From: Selenomonas sp. AE3005
GTDB taxonomy: Bacteria; Bacillota; Negativicutes; Selenomonadales; Selenomonadaceae
Reading direction: 5' to 3'
DNA length: 64,000 nucleotides
NCBI RefSeq assembly: GCF_000686945.1
Contig: NZ_JMME01000001.1
Coordinates: 248,001 to 312,000 of the forward strand
In this document: positions 58,461 to 64,000 of the stretch, one piece after another
How the letters are laid out: every line of letters starts with the position of its first letter
Position numbering within the stretch: the first letter of the stretch is position 1
Translations under genes and position numbers: made by a program
The notes under the pieces: generated by a model
Told to the model about the DNA's origin: nothing
The model's input: only the letters and a program-made list of their open reading frames with translations
Databases searched by the model: none

Positions 58461-59861
58461 ATGAACGAGAAAAAAAGCAAGGACAGCAGCTTTTCCGGCC
58501 AGCTGGGATTCGTCCTGGCGGCAGCCGCCTCCGCAGTAGGTGTGGGTAATTTATGGCGGTTTCCTTATTTTGCGGCAAAGGATGGCGGCGGAATTTTCCT
58601 GCTGACGTATCTGATTTTGTTGCTGACGTTTGGTTATGCGTTGTTGTCATCGGACCTGGCCATTGGGCGCCGTACCCAGCTTAGTTCCATTAAGGCCTAT
58701 GGCGCCATGAAACCTGGCTGGAAGTTTTTGGGAATCCTGACATTTATGGTACCGGCAATTATAATGACTTATTATGCAGTTATCGGTGGATGGATTACCA
58801 AATATGCGGTGACCTTTTTGACCGGCAGCGGCGCGGCAGCAGCCAGTGATGATTATTTTGTAGGCTTTATTACCAATCCTGTGGAATCTGGCATTTATGC
58901 TGCAATTTTCATGCTGGCAACAGCGTATGTCGTTTACCGCGGGGTAGAACGGGGCATTGAGGCGTCCTCACGTATAATCATGCCAGTGCTGCTGGTTACG
59001 GTGGTGCTGATTTCGATATACGTACTGACGCTGGAAGTTCATGACCCCAGTGGTGCAGTTCGTACTGGTTTGCAGGGCATGGCTATTTACTTACTGCCCA
59101 ACTTTGAAGGCCTGACACTTAGCAAGTACATTCAGATTGTACTGGACGCTATGAGCCAGATGTTTTATTCTTTGAGTGTGGCTATGGGTATCATGATTAC
59201 CTATGGTTCCTATGTAAAGAAGGACGTAAACCTTAATCAGTCCGTATCCCAGATTGCGATTGTGGATACTGCTGTAGCAGTTCTGGCAGGTATGATGATT
59301 ATCCCGGCAATCTTTGCTTTCTCCGGTATGGAAGGCATGGCTGCTGGCCCGAAACTCATGTTTGTATCCCTGCCGAAAGTGTTCAATTCTTTGGGGATTG
59401 TGGGTATTATCATCGGTGCTGCTTTCTTCCTGATGGCAATTTTTGCTGCCTTGACCAGTTGTATCTCCGTTCTGGAGGCAATTGTGGCCAACTGTATGGA
59501 AATCTTTCATGCTGAACGTAAAAAGGTTACGCTGCTTGTCAGCACCTTCTACACAGTGATTACGGTAGTAATTGCTTTGGGCTACAGCCTCTTTTATGTG
59601 GAGGTGGGCCTGCCTAATGGTTCTACGGGACAGCTGCTCGATATTATGGACTATATCAGTACGGCCTGCATGATGCCGATTATCGCTTTCCTGTCGGCAA
59701 TTCTTATCGGCTGGCTGGTAAAACCGGAATGGATTATTTCCGAAATGGAGGCCGATGGCAGCCGCATGCCGCGCAAAGGTCTTTACCGCGTGATTATCCG
59801 CTATGTGGCTCCTGTAGTAATGGTAATCCTTTGCCTGCAGGCCTTTGGCTTGATAAACTGA
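58461..59861 (+). CDS. Sodium-dependent transporter, NSS/SNF family
   Basis: The 466-aa protein has about 11-12 membrane helices and the NSS start G-F-V-L-A-A-A-A-S-A-V-G-V-G-N-L-W-R-F-P-Y, with the unwound Na+/substrate segment in helix 1. G-G-I-F-L-L-T-Y follows in helix 2. It imports an amino acid or related compound with Na+; helix count and the short C-terminus are like bacterial MetP/TnaT homologues. ATG 58461 is preceded by AGAGGTG at about 6 bases. Confidence 0.93.
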   Translation: MNEKKSKDSSFSGQLGFVLAAAASAVGVGNLWRFPYFAAKDGGGIFLLTYLILLLTFGYALLSSDLAIGRRTQLSSIKAYGAMKPGWKFLGILTFMVPAIIMTYYAVIGGWITKYAVTFLTGSGAAAASDDYFVGFITNPVESGIYAAIFMLATAYVVYRGVERGIEASSRIIMPVLLVTVVLISIYVLTLEVHDPSGAVRTGLQGMAIYLLPNFEGLTLSKYIQIVLDAMSQMFYSLSVAMGIMITYGSYVKKDVNLNQSVSQIAIVDTAVAVLAGMMIIPAIFAFSGMEGMAAGPKLMFVSLPKVFNSLGIVGIIIGAAFFLMAIFAALTSCISVLEAIVANCMEIFHAERKKVTLLVSTFYTVITVVIALGYSLFYVEVGLPNGSTGQLLDIMDYISTACMMPIIAFLSAILIGWLVKPEWIISEMEADGSRMPRKGLYRVIIRYVAPVVMVILCLQAFGLIN

Positions 59862-59877
59862 TTTTAATAATGCTTTT

Positions 59878-59912
59878 AAACGCACTTGCCTGGCAGGTGC
59901 GTTTTTCTTTTA
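59878..59912 (+). terminator. Terminator after the NSS transporter gene
   Basis: AAACGCACTTGC pairs with GCAGGTGCGTTT around CTG and is followed by TTCTTTT. Confidence 0.9.
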
Positions 59913-59998
59913 AAAAAATTCAGCAGGGAAAAGTAAATTGATTGTCGAATCTATAATATTGAGAGAATAAAAGAGAAAGCATTATGAGGGAAATAAAT

Positions 59999-61945
59999 AT
60001 GGGTAATTGGCTTAGTGCTTACAACTATGACTTTGCTTTGGCAACCATTCCCGTACAAATTATATTGATGGTCGTATATTACTTGCGCCGTCAGTTGCCA
60101 ACCAAGAAAAGCCAATATTTCTGGCTGGTCATGGTGATGAACCTTTTCATGACAGTTACAGATATTTGGGCATGTGAATTAAATGAAGTTTGGCAGGAAT
60201 ATCCCCTGTCTTTTTCGTATGGGCTTAACATGGCTTATTTTATCAGCTTTATCCTGCGTGGCTGGGCCCTGTTTGCTTATGCGGCTGAGGTGGCAGATGC
60301 TCCCAAACGGTGGGGAAATATATTTTCCCGCATTATGACACTGCCGGCTTTGATACTGGTGGTTATGGTGGTATCTACTCCTTGGACAGCGGCAATTTTT
60401 ACCATGGACCCGGTGTCGGGGTATCATAATACCAGCATGTATTACTCCATTTATTACTGCACCTGGTTTTATATTCTGGCCTCGCTGGGCGTGGTATTTT
60501 ACTGGCGCAGGGAAATGTCTTTGAAGTTGCAGATGGGCCTTTATACAGGTAATATAATCCTGGCTGTCGGCCTGGTCATGCGTCATTCCTTCATGAATAC
60601 GCTGGTGACGAGTTTCTTCAGTCTGCTGGTAATCCTGATTATTTACCTCACGGCGCAGAATCCGGACTCTTTTAGGGATAGAAAGGTAGATGTCTTTAAC
60701 CGGGCTGCCTTTTCGGAAATGGTGACCGAATTTATCCTGTCTGGTGTGCCTTTTTCCTGCCTGGGGATTTGTGTCAAGGATTATATGCTCTATAAAGCTG
60801 TTTACAGTACGGAACCGATGTACGCCAGCCTCGCCAATATCGGCGCCTGGCTGAATGCACAGTTTAAGGGATTCTATATTTTCTACTTTGGTAATGGACA
60901 GCTGGTACTGCTTAATCAAAGCCTGGACTATGTAGATGTGCAGGGAATGACCAAAAGCATTAAGGAACGTTTCCTGAAATCATGGCATGCCAATGGTGGG
61001 GTGGAAGTGCCCCTGGATGTGGATACGATTTTCCTATCCCGTTCCATTCCTAAAGTCGATGTCAATTCCGTAGAGATTTGTTTGGAACGCGCTTTCAGCG
61101 AGGTGTCCAGAATTGATAATCCCGAGGTGTATGTAGTTGACGAGATGCTTTTGGAAAAAATCAATCGTCAGGAAAAAATAAAAATTGCCCTGGGCAAGGC
61201 TTTACGCAATGGCAGCTTAGAGATAAATCTGCAGCCGTTATATGCTGTTAAACAAAATAAGATGAATGTGGCAGAAGTTCTGGCCAGGTTATATGATGAT
61301 GAGTTGGGCTATATACCACCACAGGAATTCATTCCTATTGCGGAGAAGTCCGGCAATATTATGGAACTGGGACGTCAGATTTTTGCCAAGACATGTCACT
61401 TTATCAGTGATTATGATCTGGCAGCGTTGGGGATAGATTTTGTGACGGTCAACCTGTCACCGGCGCAATGCATGAATAAAGGCCTGGGTGAAGAACTCGA
61501 CCGCATTGCCAGACGCCATAAGATTCCTTTGCATAAGATTCGGCTGGAGATTACAGAATCTGCCACTGGGGATATGGATACGTTGGCCTCCCAAATGCAA
61601 AAAATGGAAAACATTGGCGTACGGTTCCTGCTTGATGATTTTGGTGCCGGGACGTCTAATCTGGTACGTCTGCTGAATTTGCCGTTCAGTATGGTAAAAA
61701 TAGACATGCAGCTGGTATGGTCATATTTCCGCAGCTCGAGCAACATGCTCGTTCATATTATGAAAATGTTCTGTGATGAAAAAATATCTATTATCGTGGA
61801 AGGCGTAGAAGATAAGCATATGGCCCAGACACTGGCTGATATGGGCTGTGAATATGAACAGGGCTATTATTTCTCGCCGCCGCTGCCAGTAGATGAATTT
61901 GTCGCTTTTATTGAAAAACATCGTAATACAAAGTGGCTTGAATAA
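59999..61945 (+). CDS. Membrane-bound EAL-domain (c-di-GMP phosphodiesterase) protein
   Basis: The 648-aa protein has about six to seven N-terminal membrane helices (residues about 10-220, MASE-like). A degenerate GGDEF-like domain (about 230-370) reads F-G-N-G-Q-L-V-L in place of the active site. A C-terminal EAL domain (about 390-640) follows. The EAL motif reads E-V-L-A-R, with N-L-S-P, E-I-T-E-S, L-D-D-F-G-A-G, V-K-I-D and E-G-V-E-D all kept, so c-di-GMP hydrolysis is plausible. ATG 59999 is preceded by GAGGG at 8 bases; ATG 59984 is an alternative. It may oppose the receiver-GGDEF protein at 28.9 kb. Confidence 0.9.
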   Translation: MGNWLSAYNYDFALATIPVQIILMVVYYLRRQLPTKKSQYFWLVMVMNLFMTVTDIWACELNEVWQEYPLSFSYGLNMAYFISFILRGWALFAYAAEVADAPKRWGNIFSRIMTLPALILVVMVVSTPWTAAIFTMDPVSGYHNTSMYYSIYYCTWFYILASLGVVFYWRREMSLKLQMGLYTGNIILAVGLVMRHSFMNTLVTSFFSLLVILIIYLTAQNPDSFRDRKVDVFNRAAFSEMVTEFILSGVPFSCLGICVKDYMLYKAVYSTEPMYASLANIGAWLNAQFKGFYIFYFGNGQLVLLNQSLDYVDVQGMTKSIKERFLKSWHANGGVEVPLDVDTIFLSRSIPKVDVNSVEICLERAFSEVSRIDNPEVYVVDEMLLEKINRQEKIKIALGKALRNGSLEINLQPLYAVKQNKMNVAEVLARLYDDELGYIPPQEFIPIAEKSGNIMELGRQIFAKTCHFISDYDLAALGIDFVTVNLSPAQCMNKGLGEELDRIARRHKIPLHKIRLEITESATGDMDTLASQMQKMENIGVRFLLDDFGAGTSNLVRLLNLPFSMVKIDMQLVWSYFRSSSNMLVHIMKMFCDEKISIIVEGVEDKHMAQTLADMGCEYEQGYYFSPPLPVDEFVAFIEKHRNTKWLE

Positions 61946-61993
61946 AAGTATGGTGGTTTTTTACTGGAATTGATGGTTTATTAAAAAAAGTGT

Positions 61994-62022
61994 TTGACAA
62001 TAACTTCTATGTATGCTAATAT
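61994..62022 (+). promoter_or_regulatory. Promoter of tRNA-Leu
   Basis: TTGACA (61994-61999) and TAATAT (62017-62022) are spaced by 17 bases, 33 bases before the tRNA 5' end. Confidence 0.72.
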
Positions 62023-62055
62023 ATTTTTTGTCAGCAACGCATTGTGGTTGCTAAC

Positions 62056-62142
62056 GCCGGCGTGGCGGAATTGGCAGACGCAGCAGACTCAAAATCTGCC
62101 GTTGGCAACAACGTATCGGTTCAAGTCCGATCGCCGGCACCA
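62056..62142 (+). tRNA. tRNA-Leu (anticodon CAA)
   Basis: This is a class II cloverleaf: acceptor GCCGGCG with CGCCGGC, anticodon stem GCAGA/TCTGC with loop CTCAAAA (anticodon CAA), a long variable arm, T arm ATCGG-TTCAAGT-CCGAT, discriminator A and encoded CCA. Confidence 0.96.
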
Positions 62143-62152
62143 CTTGTAAATC

Positions 62153-62187
62153 AAGGCTCCGTGAGATTTTCACGGGGCTTTTTTGTT
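62153..62187 (+). terminator. Terminator after tRNA-Leu
   Basis: GGCTCCGTGA pairs with TCACGGGGC around GATTT and is followed by TTTTTT. Confidence 0.88.
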
Positions 62188-62242
62188 GTATTTTTTTAGG
62201 GGATTGACAGCCAGTTGACAGCCACCAGAATTTAATCGGTAG

Positions 62243-62294
62243 AGTCAAATTTATTTACTTACCCCCATATTTTTATAGGGGTAAGTAAATTTAG
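62243..62294. repeat. Perfect-stem inverted repeat beside tRNA-Leu
   Basis: TTTACTTACCCC and GGGGTAAGTAAA form a long stem around an A/T loop, extended by AAATT/AATTT at the base. Just upstream (62203-62223) TTGACAGCCA occurs twice in tandem. There is no gene between tRNA-Leu and 62312. The pair could be a terminator for both strands or a remnant of a mobile-element end at the tRNA. Confidence 0.65.
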
Positions 62295-62312
62295 GTATTG
62301 TTTTAATTTCCT

Positions 62313-62540
62313 ATGCATTTATGTTCAAAAGACTGCTTATTTATAATACGCAGAGATATCAAAGACTACCAACGCATAATCAACCTGCCACGCCCCGAAC
62401 CACAGAGGCACATACGTATGGCCATGTACAAACGCGCCGCCCAATTCGCCCCCTTTGCCGCCTTGACCGGCTATGAAGAAATAGTGCAGGCAACGGCCCA
62501 GGCTCACGAAAAAGCAGTGGCGGGCGGAGCTGTGTTTTAA
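62313..62540 (+). pseudogene. YolD-like protein fragment (remnant)
   Basis: The frame contains Y-Q-R-I-I-N-L-P-R-P-E-P then M-Y-K-R-A-A-Q-F-A-P-F-A-A-L-T-G-Y-E-E. This is the N-terminal half of small YolD-like proteins found next to Y-family polymerase genes in Firmicutes. The usual C-terminal half is missing. No ribosome binding site lies before ATG 62313 or the inner ATGs. GC-rich third positions in the core differ from its surroundings. It is probably a leftover of a mobile element or island edge at tRNA-Leu, although expression from an unseen start is not excluded. Confidence 0.55.
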
Positions 62541-62548
62541 GTATGATA

Positions 62549-62600
62549 AAAGGTGCTGTGATATATAATGCTTTTGTATTTCATCAAAGCACCTTTTTGA
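62549..62600. terminator. Terminator after the YolD-like remnant
   Basis: AAAAGGTGCT pairs with AGCACCTTTTT around a long A/T-rich loop, with T and A tails usable on both strands. Confidence 0.75.
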
Positions 62601-62707
62601 TTTTGACAACTTACTTCGGTAGTAGTCTGCAGCTTGCTATCTTCTTTAAGAAGCGATATCAACGCTGTCTCAGATTTCATTTAAGGGATCAACATTAGAA
62701 GTTGTGT

Positions 62708-62815
62708 CTATGTAGCCCCAAGGTTTATTTTTGGCACATCAGGCGGTGGAGGATAAATGCACCCTCCTGTTACGATTTACATAATCTCAACCGTAAGTTC
62801 TTTCTTATCCATCAT
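62708..62815 (-). pseudogene. Double-glycine-leader peptide precursor, interrupted by an in-frame stop
   Basis: On the minus strand, from ATG 62815, the frame reads M-M-D-K-K-E-L-T-V-E-I-M, TAA, then I-V-T-G-G-C-I-Y-P-P-P-P-D-V-P-K and ends at TAG 62708-62710. The leader up to G-G has exactly the length of the neighbouring precursor's leader, where the stop position is Glu. A single GAA to TAA change would therefore restore a full peptide with a 17-residue, proline-rich core after the double glycine. A GGATGGAGATG stretch acts as a ribosome binding site. I call it a recent nonsense mutation of a bacteriocin/RiPP-type precursor. Confidence 0.6.
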
Positions 62816-62980
62816 TTTTATCATCTCCATCCTTGATTCTCTGTCAATAACCGGATTTAGTTCATTCGGGATGATCACATCATCCCAGGAAGAACCCGGG
62901 GGATCCCCCAGGGGGGGCGTCTCAATTCCGCCGGCAATCATTTCCATTTCCATAATCTCCAGTTCTTTCTTGTCCATCAT
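62777..62980 (-). CDS. Double-glycine-leader (bacteriocin/RiPP-type) precursor peptide
   Basis: The 67-aa minus-strand product begins M-M-D-K-K-E-L-E-I-M-E-M-E-M-I-A-G-G, a leader ending in the Gly-Gly cleaved by peptidase-containing ABC exporters. It is followed by an acidic, proline-rich core: I-E-T-P-P-L-G-D-P-P-G. AAAGGGG lies about 9 bases before ATG 62980. The frame has no stop before the second, interrupted precursor and runs through its leader to the TAA at 62777. Either the core is long or its own stop has been lost. No maturation enzyme or transporter gene is in the window. The class is inferred from the leader. Confidence 0.6.
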   Translation of the reverse strand: MMDKKELEIMEMEMIAGGIETPPLGDPPGSSWDDVIIPNELNPVIDRESRMEMIKMMDKKELTVEIM

Positions 62981-63078
62981 TTTTGACAACCCCTTTCCGG
63001 TAAGCTTAGTTGACTATGTTTACCTTTGCCTATACATACGCTTGATAAAGTCAAGTATTACATTTTTTTCTCCTGCAC

Positions 63079-63142
63079 TACACACTTTTCGCTTTCGGGG
63101 ATATAAAGAACAGAAAGCAAAAACAACACTTAAAGATGTGAG
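63079..63142 (+). ncRNA. Candidate conserved leader element, copy 2
   Basis: ACACACTTT-N2-GCTTTC-R-GGGATATAAAGA is repeated almost exactly from 41579-41645, followed by an A-rich part and GATGTG that can pair back to CACAC. Here it runs into the AGGAGG of the gene at 63155, which would suit translational control. No known riboswitch class was recognised. Confidence 0.45.
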
Positions 63143-63154
63143 GAGGAAAATAAA

Positions 63155-63511
63155 ATGGAAAAGAAATTCATGAATAAGATGGACAATATGGAATTGGACA
63201 TGGTAGTTGGCAGCTTTGATTACGGGTATGGATCTGGTAAGAATATTTGGGTAGATGGCAAAAAGTACTATGTCGTGTATAATCGTACTCTCAACCAGAA
63301 TGAGTTTTATGATTACTCTAAAGGTGATGTGACAAGACAAATGATTCAGTGGAATCTTGATTGTGGGGAAACACAAATTCGCTATTACAATCAAAGAGTT
63401 GGTGATCTTACGGCCAGTGTGCGGGATGAAGCAAGGTCACGTGGAATGACAAGAAACAAGGTTGCCGTTCGACCGATGACTCGTCTCCCCGGAGTAGGTT
63501 CTGCCGGTTAA
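63155..63511 (+). CDS. Small protein with a double-glycine-like leader
   Basis: The 118-aa product begins M-E-K-K-F-M-N-K-M-D-N-M-E-L-D-M-V-V-G-S, which looks like the E-L-x-x-V-x-G-G/S leaders of exported peptides. An aromatic, glycine-rich part (S-F-D-Y-G-Y-G-S-G-K) and a basic C-terminal half with several Arg follow. AGGAGG lies 8 bases before ATG 63155. It is near two other leader-bearing peptide genes on the opposite strand, so a secreted peptide is plausible. The body matches no family I know. Confidence 0.65.
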   Translation: MEKKFMNKMDNMELDMVVGSFDYGYGSGKNIWVDGKKYYVVYNRTLNQNEFYDYSKGDVTRQMIQWNLDCGETQIRYYNQRVGDLTASVRDEARSRGMTRNKVAVRPMTRLPGVGSAG

Positions 63512-63547
63512 GACTCTGAAAAAGACGTTCAAATTAGATTTCTCAAT

Positions 63548-63583
63548 AGGCAGAGGGCATATCATAAGGTATGCTCTCTTTGC
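63548..63583 (+). terminator. Terminator after the small protein gene
   Basis: GCAGAGGGCATA pairs with TATGCTCTCTTTGC around TCATAAGG; the T-run is short. Confidence 0.7.
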
Positions 63584-63675
63584 TATATGTGTAAATATAT
63601 GTTCTGTGTCCAGCACTATAACGAAAGGATTTTTATGTTCGTTTATAGAATACATATTCAAATATAGGGGAAACG

Positions 63676-64000
63676 AATGGACGAGAAATCTAACACGTTT
63701 GGATTAGGCGATAATAAAGCAGGTGGGAAAATGCTGGATAGGGGCTTGTTTTTGGCGTTACAAGGCTTGCCGGCTGTTGGCAGGAATGAAGTGCTTACAC
63801 TATTGGCCGGGCCGGAACGAGGGAGCAGAGTGCTGTTGTCTGACGGAAAAATCTTATGGCAGCATGGTACAGGGGATTTTTTTCAGCAGGTTAACGATTC
63901 GGCTGCGGTTTTTGTTGACCCGGTGCCAGCGAATAAGGAATTGGTCATCTGCGGTGCCGGCCATGTGGCGCTGGCGGTGATTACTTTGGCCCGGATGGTG
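63676..64000 (+). CDS. XdhC/CoxI-family protein, 5' part only
   Basis: The frame is open from ATG 63676 (AGGGG 6 bases upstream) to the end of the window, giving 108 codons. The product has L-L-S-D-G-K-I-L-W-Q-H-G and then the Rossmann start L-V-I-C-G-A-G-H-V-A-L-A-V-I-T-L-A of XdhC-type proteins. These insert or sulfurylate the molybdenum cofactor of xanthine dehydrogenase-like hydroxylases, often selenium-dependent in this group. The rest of the gene and its partner enzyme are outside the window. Confidence 0.85.

Noticed and set aside
62051-62248. Minus-strand frame of 65 codons
   Set aside because: It is antisense to tRNA-Leu. Such frames are frequent artefacts over tRNA genes.

Overview
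The window looks like the chromosome of a Gram-negative-type Firmicute of the class Negativicutes, most likely Selenomonadaceae (Selenomonas-like). This is inferred from gene content and style: an exported CbiK under a cobalamin riboswitch, a GH84/acetyltransferase pair, an HflX with an N-terminal extension, the ylxM-ffh-rpsP-khpA-ylqD-rimM-trmD housekeeping block, twin-arginine and lipoprotein signals, and strong AGGAGG ribosome binding sites. No species-level call can be made from sequence alone.

Layout. 1-7.9 kb: the tail of a NudC-like hydrolase, then a B12-controlled metal/corrinoid block (promoter, riboswitch, terminator, cbiK; a second promoter, cbiL and a BtuFCD-type ABC importer), then a Fur-type promoter and feoA-feoB-FeoB-associated protein. 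8.0-10.1 kb: a chemoreceptor. 10.2-19.9 kb: an accessory, partly very AT-rich, all-plus-strand locus. It holds a free-standing PolC-type PHP domain with no polymerase, a WYL regulator, several unrecognised genes, a tandem paralogue pair, a PD-(D/E)XK-like protein, an HD protein and a shortened DnaE homologue whose three catalytic aspartates are replaced. This is the best candidate for an undescribed system. 20.1-23.4 kb: a partner-switching-like operon led by a degenerate condensation domain joined to a cyclic-nucleotide-binding-like fold. 23.5 kb: tRNA-Lys. 23.8-30.3 kb: an amino-acid:cation symporter fused to an extracellular solute-binding domain, followed by a hybrid histidine kinase and a receiver-GGDEF protein, probably one sensory unit.

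30.4-37.8 kb: a leader with a possible attenuator, a duplicated-domain protein, a nucleoid-associated protein, HflX carrying a JAMM-like motif, a methionine-gamma-lyase-family enzyme, a heparan-glucosaminide-acetyltransferase-like membrane protein and an exported GH84 hexosaminidase. 37.9-47.6 kb: type IV pilus motor and platform genes in two blocks, with redox proteins, LysM, YihY/BrkB, ROK kinase and an exported HAD phosphatase between them. 47.8-52.4 kb: PrsW-like protease, NadE, an unknown protein, an AraC regulator and a DapF-like fragment. 52.5-56.6 kb: the SRP/ribosome-maturation operon. 56.7-61.9 kb: an anchored unknown protein, uridine kinase, an NSS transporter and a membrane-bound EAL protein.

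62.0-64.0 kb: tRNA-Leu(CAA), then what looks like the edge of an island. It has a strong inverted repeat, a YolD-like remnant, two tandem double-glycine-leader peptide genes on the minus strand (the second interrupted by an in-frame stop), and a plus-strand small protein with a similar leader. The upstream element of that last gene recurs before the LysM gene 21 kb away. The window ends inside an XdhC-family gene. No transposase, integrase, rRNA or CRISPR array was seen.
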